Assembly (NCBI GenBank): GCA_002786915.1
Contig: PCUV01000049.1
Coordinates: forward strand, 155,601 to 219,600
From: Comamonadaceae bacterium CG12_big_fil_rev_8_21_14_0_65_59_15
GTDB lineage: Bacteria > Pseudomonadota > Gammaproteobacteria > Burkholderiales > Burkholderiaceae_C
DNA: 64,000 nucleotides
Direction: 5' to 3'
This document shows, piece after piece, positions 57,835 to 64,000 of the stretch. Under the pieces are notes generated by a model that saw nothing but the letters and a program-made list of their open reading frames with translations, did not search any database and was not told where the DNA came from. The first letter of the stretch is position 1, and each line of letters opens with the position of its first letter. A program made the position numbers and the translations under genes.

Positions 57835-58698
57835 TCAGGCGCGCAGCTGGCGCGCCAGCCACTGGCTCAAGCCGCTATCGGGGCGTTCAAAGCCGTGGAT
57901 GCCGATGTAGTGGTTGGCCCCCGGCAAGGCGCTGAGCTCACCCTGGTTGCCTGCCGCCTGCCACGCATCATGAAACAAGTGCGCCTGGCGCTCAAACTCC
58001 GGGGTTTCTTCGCCGCCCCACGTGGTCCAGACAGGCGTGGCAGATGGCCGCACACCAAAAGCCGGTGAATTGCGTGCCACCATTCCTTGATCGAGCTGGA
58101 TCATCGGCTGCAGGTAGCTGTAACGCAGCGGCGCAATGTCGTAGATACCGCTGACCAGCAACGCCGCCGCCACGGGGTCCTGCGGCAGACTATATGCGGC
58201 ATCCCACGGCGTTTGCAGACACATGGCAGCCAGGTGTGCACCAGCAGAATGTCCGCCCAGTGCAATGCGTGATGGATCTCCGCCGTAGGCACCCACATTG
58301 CGAAAGGTCCAGGCCACAGCGGCGCGCACCTGGCGCGTGATCTCGTCCACCGTGACGTGTGGGCACAGCGCATAGTTGACCACCACCGTGGTGATACCCA
58401 GAGGTTGCAAGCCCAACGCCACACAGCTGAAGTCCTTGCTGGAAAAGGCGCGCCAGTAGCCACCGTGCAAAAACACAAACACAGGCGCGTTTGGCCTATC
58501 GGCCGAAAAAATATCCAACGTCTCGACCAAGGTCGGCCCATAGGGCACACCCAGCGTACACGGCAATTGCGTGCGCGCATCGCCAGAGCGCTGTGCGTAA
58601 TGCCGCGCAGGCTGCGTCGGGTCAGCCAATTGAATGGCCGGGTTGTACTGCGCGTCAATCTGCGCTTGGGTTTCAAATTGCCGATACAGAGTGGGCAT
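57835..58698 (-). CDS. Alpha/beta hydrolase
   Basis: APVFVFLHGGYWRAFSSKDFS...GGDPSRIALGGHSAGAHLAAM. Confidence 0.88.
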   Translation of the reverse strand: MPTLYRQFETQAQIDAQYNPAIQLADPTQPARHYAQRSGDARTQLPCTLGVPYGPTLVETLDIFSADRPNAPVFVFLHGGYWRAFSSKDFSCVALGLQPLGITTVVVNYALCPHVTVDEITRQVRAAVAWTFRNVGAYGGDPSRIALGGHSAGAHLAAMCLQTPWDAAYSLPQDPVAAALLVSGIYDIAPLRYSYLQPMIQLDQGMVARNSPAFGVRPSATPVWTTWGGEETPEFERQAHLFHDAWQAAGNQGELSALPGANHYIGIHGFERPDSGLSQWLARQLRA

Positions 58699-58761
58699 GG
58701 AGATACCTTTTACTTTCAAATGCTGGGAGCACGCTGGGGGCCACCGGTGTGTGTCAGCCCA

Positions 58762-59334
58762 CTACCGCGCCAGACTTTTGAGCGCCAGCTTGATGCCGTC
58801 GCTCACCCCCACGTCTGGTGGCAAGGCTTTGAGCGCGCTGGCGGCTTCTTTCTCGCTGTAGCCCAGCGCCAGCAACGCCTGCAAAATATCAGACTGCGCA
58901 CCGCTGGTCACGCTGGCCACCGCGCCAATGTCCGGGCCAAGCTTGCCTTTGAGCTCCAGCAACAGGCGTTCTGCTGTCTTCTTGCCGATGCCCGGCACCT
59001 TGATCAAGCGCCCTAGCTCTTGCAATGTGATCGCCTGCGCCAACTCGGACACGCTCATGCCGGAAAGCACTGCCAGCGCCGTGCGCGGCCCGATGCCACT
59101 GATCTTGATCAACTCTCGGAACGCTTCACGCTCGGTGGCACTGGCAAAGCCATACAGAATCTGCGCGTCCTCACGCACCACAAAATGCGTCAGCAGACTA
59201 ATTTTTGTTCCCAATTCCGGCAGGTTGTAAAACGTGCTCATGGGCACCTGCACCTCATAGCCGACTCCGTGGCAGTCGATGATGACTTGCGGTGGATTTT
59301 TGCTGTCGAGAAAACCTGTGAGTTTGCCGATCAT
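58762..59334 (-). CDS. ruvA: Holliday junction DNA helicase RuvA
   Basis: [42 protein letters not shown]...[23 protein letters not shown]. Confidence 0.97.
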   Translation of the reverse strand: MIGKLTGFLDSKNPPQVIIDCHGVGYEVQVPMSTFYNLPELGTKISLLTHFVVREDAQILYGFASATEREAFRELIKISGIGPRTALAVLSGMSVSELAQAITLQELGRLIKVPGIGKKTAERLLLELKGKLGPDIGAVASVTSGAQSDILQALLALGYSEKEAASALKALPPDVGVSDGIKLALKSLAR

Positions 59335-59375
59335 TTTTTGCCTATCATGGAGATCAATTTTTTGGAATTATCAAC

Positions 59376-60326
59376 GTGATTCTCAGACACCTCTTTTCAC
59401 CACCCAATAACACCCGCCTGGTGCATTTGTGCGGCCCATTGGACGCCCATTTGCGCACCATCGAAGCGGCACTGCAGGTCAAGATCGCGCATCGGCATGA
59501 GCAGTTCAAGGTGGACGGGCTCAAGGTGCGCGCCCAGCGCGCCATGGAGCTCTTGCAGGCCCTGTATGAAATGGCCGCGCGCCCGATTGAGCCACGCACG
59601 GTGCAACTGATGCTCTCGGGTGACGGTGAGGTAGGTGGTGCCGACACCCCACAGCTCAAAACGCGCCGCGCCGACCTGAAACCGCGCTCAATGAACCAGG
59701 CGCATTACCTGGACTGCATCGCCAGCCACGACATCACGCTGGGCATCGGCCCGGCCGGTACCGGCAAGACTTACCTGGCGGTGGCCATGGCCGTCGATGC
59801 GCTCCAGCGCAGCACGGTGCAGCGCATCGTGCTGACGCGCCCGGCGGTCGAAGCGGGTGAGCGCCTGGGCTATCTGCCCGGCGACCTGGCACAAAAAATT
59901 GATCCCTACCTGCGCCCACTCTACGACGCGCTGTACGACCTGATGGGTTTTGACGCGGTGCAAAAAGCGTTTGAGCGCCAAACCATTGAAGTCGCGCCAC
60001 TGGCGTTCATGCGCGGCAGGACGCTCAACACCGCGTTCGTGATTCTGGACGAGGCGCAAAACACCACGCCCGAGCAGATGAAAATGTTTTTGACGCGCAT
60101 CGGCTTTGGTTCCAAAGCGGTGGTGACCGGCGACGTGAGCCAGATCGACCTGCCCAGCGCGCAACTTAGTGGCCTGATTGACGCCGAGCGTGTGCTCAAA
60201 AGCGTCGAGGGCATCGCCATCTGCCGCCTGACCAGTGCGGACGTGGTACGGCACCCACTGGTGGCGCGCATCGTTGACGCCTACGACGCGCCGGTGCGCG
60301 CACGCTCCGCGACAATCGGCGCATGA
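59376..60326 (+). CDS. PhoH-family ATPase
   Basis: [24 protein letters not shown]...[41 protein letters not shown]. Confidence 0.95.
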   Translation: MILRHLFSPPNNTRLVHLCGPLDAHLRTIEAALQVKIAHRHEQFKVDGLKVRAQRAMELLQALYEMAARPIEPRTVQLMLSGDGEVGGADTPQLKTRRADLKPRSMNQAHYLDCIASHDITLGIGPAGTGKTYLAVAMAVDALQRSTVQRIVLTRPAVEAGERLGYLPGDLAQKIDPYLRPLYDALYDLMGFDAVQKAFERQTIEVAPLAFMRGRTLNTAFVILDEAQNTTPEQMKMFLTRIGFGSKAVVTGDVSQIDLPSAQLSGLIDAERVLKSVEGIAICRLTSADVVRHPLVARIVDAYDAPVRARSATIGA

Positions 60327-60961
60327 ACAATTTTCAACAATGGGGCGACACGCTACGTTTGCTGGTTGAGCTTGCGGGTACCGCCGCCTTTGCGTTGTCC
60401 GGGGTGCTGGAAGGCGCGCGCAAACGGCTGGACGCGGTGGGCATTTTTGTGGTCGGATTTCTAGCCGCTTTTGGCGGCGGCACGCTGCGCGACCTGTTGC
60501 TGGACGAGCGCCCCTTCTTCTGGGTGCGCCACGTGGAAATGCTGTGGGGTGTGCTGGCGCTGTGCTTGCTGGCCATGCTGTTTATGCGCCGCCATCACTT
60601 TGAAGCCACCCAGCGCGGGATCGCCCTGCCAGACGCGCTGGGGCTGGGTCTGTTTACCGCCACCGGTGTGCACCAGGCGCTGCTCACAGGCATGCCTGCA
60701 TTGGTAGCCGTGCTGATGGGGCTGATCACTGGCGTCTTTGGTGGTGTGCTGCGCGACATCGTCTGCAACCAGATTCCCGCTACCTTCAGCGACCATCAAC
60801 CGTACGCGGTGTGCGCTTTTGCTGGCGGCTGGGTGTACGTAGGTGCCTGGCAACTGGGCGCGCCGGGTTGGCTGGCGCTGCTGGCATGCGTTGGCTTCAC
60901 CGCCGGGCTTCGGATGCTGGCGCTGTGGCGCAACTGGCGTCTGCCGACCTGGCAAACCTGA
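60323..60961 (+). CDS. TRIC/UPF0126-family membrane protein
   Basis: GTAAFALSGVLEGARKRLDAVGIFVVGFLAAFGGGTLRDLLLDERPFFWVRH and internal repeat GVFGGVLRDIVCNQIPA. Confidence 0.93.
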   Translation: MNNFQQWGDTLRLLVELAGTAAFALSGVLEGARKRLDAVGIFVVGFLAAFGGGTLRDLLLDERPFFWVRHVEMLWGVLALCLLAMLFMRRHHFEATQRGIALPDALGLGLFTATGVHQALLTGMPALVAVLMGLITGVFGGVLRDIVCNQIPATFSDHQPYAVCAFAGGWVYVGAWQLGAPGWLALLACVGFTAGLRMLALWRNWRLPTWQT

Positions 60962-60992
60962 GCCCCATCGTATCAACTCTTGCCGTCTTGCC

Positions 60993-61427
60993 ATGTTCAA
61001 CCCCTCACAAGCTGATGTGCGCCGCTTTTTCTGTGCGGTGTATGCCAAGCGTACATCGGGCGAACCCATGCAGGCCATTGAAACACTGGCATCGCTGTGG
61101 ATCGACGAACACCCTGAATATCACGCGGACCTGGCCGACGTGGACAGCGCGCTGGCCACCATGACGCAGGAGCAAGAGGGCAAAAGCAACGGTTTTCTGC
61201 ATCTGTCCATGCACTTGTCGATCAGCGAACAATGCAGCATCGACCAGCCCCGCGGCATCCGCCAGGCCACTGAATTGCTTACACGGCGCCTGGACGGTCT
61301 GCATGACGCGCATCACGCGGTCATGGAATGCCTGGGACAAATGATCTGGGAAAGCCAGCGCTCCGGTCGCCCACCGGACGGGCAAGCCTACGTGGCCTGC
61401 GTACAGCGCAGGGCCACGGAAGACTGA
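60993..61427 (+). CDS. DUF1841 family protein
   Basis: MFNPSQADVRRFFCAVYAKRTSGEPMQAIETLASLWIDEHPEYHADL. Confidence 0.88.
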   Translation: MFNPSQADVRRFFCAVYAKRTSGEPMQAIETLASLWIDEHPEYHADLADVDSALATMTQEQEGKSNGFLHLSMHLSISEQCSIDQPRGIRQATELLTRRLDGLHDAHHAVMECLGQMIWESQRSGRPPDGQAYVACVQRRATED

Positions 61428-61433
61428 GGATAT

Positions 61434-62084
61434 TTACTTGACGCGCGCGCGCTGGATGGTCTGCAGTTCGCCCGGCAGGCTACCGACGTATTCCGCCAAC
61501 ACCTTCAGCTCTGCGTTCGAAAACTGCGCCGCAATGCCACCCATGATCGGCTGGCTGCGGCCAATTAACGGCTTGTCGGTGGTCTTGTAGGACTTGAGCG
61601 CCACGTAGAGGTAGTCGGGATGCTGACCTGCAATCTTGGGGTAAGTCGGGCTGATCGGCTTGCTGAAATTGGCGCCGTGGCAGGAGGTGCATCCGGCCTT
61701 GGCCACCAAAGCGGCAGCAGCAGGCGAGCCTTCTTTTGCGGTGGGAGGCAAGGTGGCTCCGGTGCCGGTGGATTCATAGTACGCGGCCAGGTCAGCAATG
61801 TCCTGCTCCTTGAGCGACGACGCCGTCGTGCGCATGGACGGATGTTTGCGCTCACCGCTCTGGTAGGCATGCAGCGCCGCCGAGATATACCCCGCACTCT
61901 GGCCCGACAACTTGGGCACCCGGTGCGTCTCAGGGAACGCCGTGTGGAAGCCCTTGATACCGTGACAACCCATACACACCGCGATTTTGCGCGAACCCGC
62001 CAGTGGATCACCCTGGACATCTTGCGCCAGCGCAGGCAGGGAACACACCACGGTCAACAACAAGGGGGCAAGTTTTTTCATCAT
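61434..62084 (-). CDS. Di-heme cytochrome c (c4-like)
   Basis: Signal peptide and two CxxCH motifs (CMGCHG, CTSCHG). Confidence 0.93.
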   Translation of the reverse strand: MMKKLAPLLLTVVCSLPALAQDVQGDPLAGSRKIAVCMGCHGIKGFHTAFPETHRVPKLSGQSAGYISAALHAYQSGERKHPSMRTTASSLKEQDIADLAAYYESTGTGATLPPTAKEGSPAAAALVAKAGCTSCHGANFSKPISPTYPKIAGQHPDYLYVALKSYKTTDKPLIGRSQPIMGGIAAQFSNAELKVLAEYVGSLPGELQTIQRARVK

Positions 62085-62254
62085 TTGGCAAGGAAAATAG
62101 CAGTAAAACCACGCATGGTTTGATAAATGTCAAAGAATTATAGGGATACTGCGAGCAAGAAAACGTTGGCGTAAACCCGATGCTGAACCCCTTTTCAACT
62201 GGGTGGTGCAACTGGCGCTAAGCTCTGCCCTTCCAGAAAAATCACATCAGCCCC

Positions 62255-63109
62255 ATGAAATTCCAAGGAACCCCCAACTACGTCGCCACCTCCGACCTGA
62301 TGCTGGCCGTCAACGCCGCCATCACCCTACAGCGCCCGCTGCTGGTCAAGGGCGAACCCGGCACCGGCAAGACCATGCTGGCCGAAGAAGTGGCAGGCGC
62401 CCTGAAACTGCCGCTGCTGCAATGGCACATCAAAAGCACCACCAAGGCGCAGCAAGGGTTGTATGAATACGACGCCGTCAGTCGCCTGCGCGACTCGCAA
62501 CTGGCCGATGTCGATGGCGGCGAACGCGTCAAAAACATCCACAACTACATCGTCAAAGGCGTCTTGTGGCAAGCCTTCACGGCCGACCAACCGGTGGCGC
62601 TGCTGATTGACGAAATTGACAAGGCCGACATCGAGTTCCCGAACGACTTGCTGCGCGAGATCGACCGCATGGAGTTCTACTGCTACGAAACCCGTGAGCT
62701 GATCCGCGCCAAACACCGCCCGCTGGTGTTCATCACCTCCAACAACGAAAAAGAGCTGCCCGACGCCTTTTTGCGCCGCTGCTTCTTCCACTACATCAAG
62801 TTCCCCGATGCCACCACCATGAAGCAAATCGTGGACGTGCACTTTCCCGGCCTGAAGGCCGAGTTGCTCAGTGCCGCCATGAAAACGTTTTTTGACGTTC
62901 GCAATCTGCCGGGCCTGAAGAAAAAGCCATCCACCAGCGAACTGCTGGACTGGCTGAAACTGCTGATGGCGCAAGACATCCCAGCGTCTGTTTTGCAGAC
63001 TGCCGACGACAAGGTGGCGGTGCCGCCGCTGGTGGGTGCATTGTTGAAGAACGAGCAGGACGTGACGCTGTTTGAGAAGCTGGTGTTCATGCAGAGCCGC
63101 AACCGCTGA
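62255..63109 (+). CDS. MoxR-family AAA ATPase
   Basis: LQRPLLVKGEPGTGKTMLAEEVAGALKLPLLQWHIKSTTKAQQGLYEYDAVSRLRDSQL...LLIDEIDKADIEFPNDLLREIDRMEF. Confidence 0.93.
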   Translation: MKFQGTPNYVATSDLMLAVNAAITLQRPLLVKGEPGTGKTMLAEEVAGALKLPLLQWHIKSTTKAQQGLYEYDAVSRLRDSQLADVDGGERVKNIHNYIVKGVLWQAFTADQPVALLIDEIDKADIEFPNDLLREIDRMEFYCYETRELIRAKHRPLVFITSNNEKELPDAFLRRCFFHYIKFPDATTMKQIVDVHFPGLKAELLSAAMKTFFDVRNLPGLKKKPSTSELLDWLKLLMAQDIPASVLQTADDKVAVPPLVGALLKNEQDVTLFEKLVFMQSRNR

Positions 63110-63184
63110 AGACGCATGACGCTATTCATGGTGTATCCGTGCGCAAACAGTAGGGGCACCCGCGCGGGCTGTATCTGTGCTCCC

Positions 63185-63262
63185 CGCGCGGTAGCCGGTA
63201 TGGGCAGCCCCCTCATGCTGGAGTACCAGAAATCGGGGGTTGCCCATACCGACTACCACGCG
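63185..63262 (+). repeat. Conserved-loop/variable-stem hairpin element, copy 3
   Basis: CGCGCGGTAGCCGGTATGGGCAGCCCCC-TCATGCTGGAGTACCAGAAATC-GGGGGTTGCCCATACCGACTACCACGCG. Confidence 0.88.
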
Positions 63263-63309
63263 ATACCTTTGTCTGGCTTGCAGCTTAGGGAACCTTTTGG
63301 AGACTTTGA

Positions 63310-63903
63310 ATGACATTTGTTGAACCTGTCATCCTGTCCGCGCGCGGCATCACCCTGCTGCCATTGGCACTCGACCACGAAGCCGGCTTGCGCGCTGCTG
63401 CTGCTGACGGTGCGTTGTGGAATATTCGCGTCACCTCTGTGCCCGAGCCCGAGCACACGCGCCAGTACATCGAAGACGCGCTGGCCATGCGCCAGGCGGG
63501 TAACCGCTTTGCTTTTGCCGTCACGCAAGCCGACTCTGGCCAGGTGCTGGGCAGCAGCAGCTACCACGACATCATCCCGGCCGTGAAGCGCGTCGAGATT
63601 GGCTACACCTGGTATGCCAAAAGCGTGCAGCGCAGCTTTGTGAACACCACTTGCAAGCTGCTGCTGTTGACCCATGCTTTCGAAACTTTGGGATGCAACG
63701 TGGTGGGCTGGCGCACCGACAACTTCAACTTTGCCTCGCAAGCAGCCATCGAGCGCCTGGGCGCCCACAAAGACGGCGTGATCCGTGGCCACGCCCTGCG
63801 CCGCGACGGAACCATCCGCGACACCGTGATGTACAGCCTGCGCGCGGGCGAATGGCCTGAAGTCAAAGCGCAGCTGCTGTATTTGCTGGACAGGCAGCGC
63901 TAA
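63310..63903 (+). CDS. GNAT-family N-acetyltransferase (RimJ/RimL-like)
   Basis: VKRVEIGYTWYAKSVQRSFVNTTCKLLLLTHAFETLGCNVVGWRTDNFNFASQAAIERLGAHKDGVIRGHALRRDGTIRDTVMYSL. Confidence 0.92.
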   Translation: MTFVEPVILSARGITLLPLALDHEAGLRAAAADGALWNIRVTSVPEPEHTRQYIEDALAMRQAGNRFAFAVTQADSGQVLGSSSYHDIIPAVKRVEIGYTWYAKSVQRSFVNTTCKLLLLTHAFETLGCNVVGWRTDNFNFASQAAIERLGAHKDGVIRGHALRRDGTIRDTVMYSLRAGEWPEVKAQLLYLLDRQR

Positions 63904-63944
63904 CTGCCATGGCAGTCAAGCCACCCCGAAGCATGCAAGTCGGC

Positions 63945-64000
63945 TGTCATTGCGGACCACGATCCGCAATCCATGGCCCCGCATTCATGGATGCCGGGTC
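63945..64000 (+). repeat. Pair of TGTCAT...ATCCA-type hairpins, truncated by window end
   Basis: TGTCATTGCGGACCACGATCCGCAATCCATGG followed by inverted CATGGATGCCGGGTC. Confidence 0.65.

Overview
A 64 kb stretch of a betaproteobacterial chromosome, most like Comamonadaceae (Rhodoferax/Polaromonas-type) by gene content, order and dispersed repeats; this assignment is inference. Most of it is ordinary housekeeping DNA: mraZ/rsmH, hslUV, dksA/cobW-type GTPase, rlmI, xerC/DUF484/dapF, rnpB, sucCD, argC, recA/recX, a QseBC-like two-component system, birA, topB, ruvA, phoH. Accessory material sits at 1.2-7.2 kb (duplicated and decayed HigBA-type TA loci, an ABC transporter with a frameshift, a Crp/DUF4395/thioredoxin-like cluster), 27.1-27.7 kb (BrnTA-type TA) and 47.6-55.9 kb (ORF6N protein, split MmeI-like R-M gene, ParA, an attC-like integron site, DUF4143 ATPase, a eutB pseudogene holding a 232-bp MITE-like insertion with a 7-bp target duplication). 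The best candidates for something undescribed are non-coding: (i) a ~78-bp family of long hairpins (21837-21912, 22027-22104, 63185-63262) whose 22-nt loop is essentially invariant while the ~23-28 bp stems differ but still pair; (ii) a ~50-bp dispersed repeat (consensus about TTTTGATAGCTGCTTGCGCTTTATCAGCAAGCGCTAGAGGCCATTTTTG) found between genes and also in-frame inside several unrelated conserved genes; (iii) a 159-bp inverted-repeat element between mraZ and rsmH whose terminal repeat supplies the rsmH start codon. All calls come from reading sequence and translations by eye; no searches were run.
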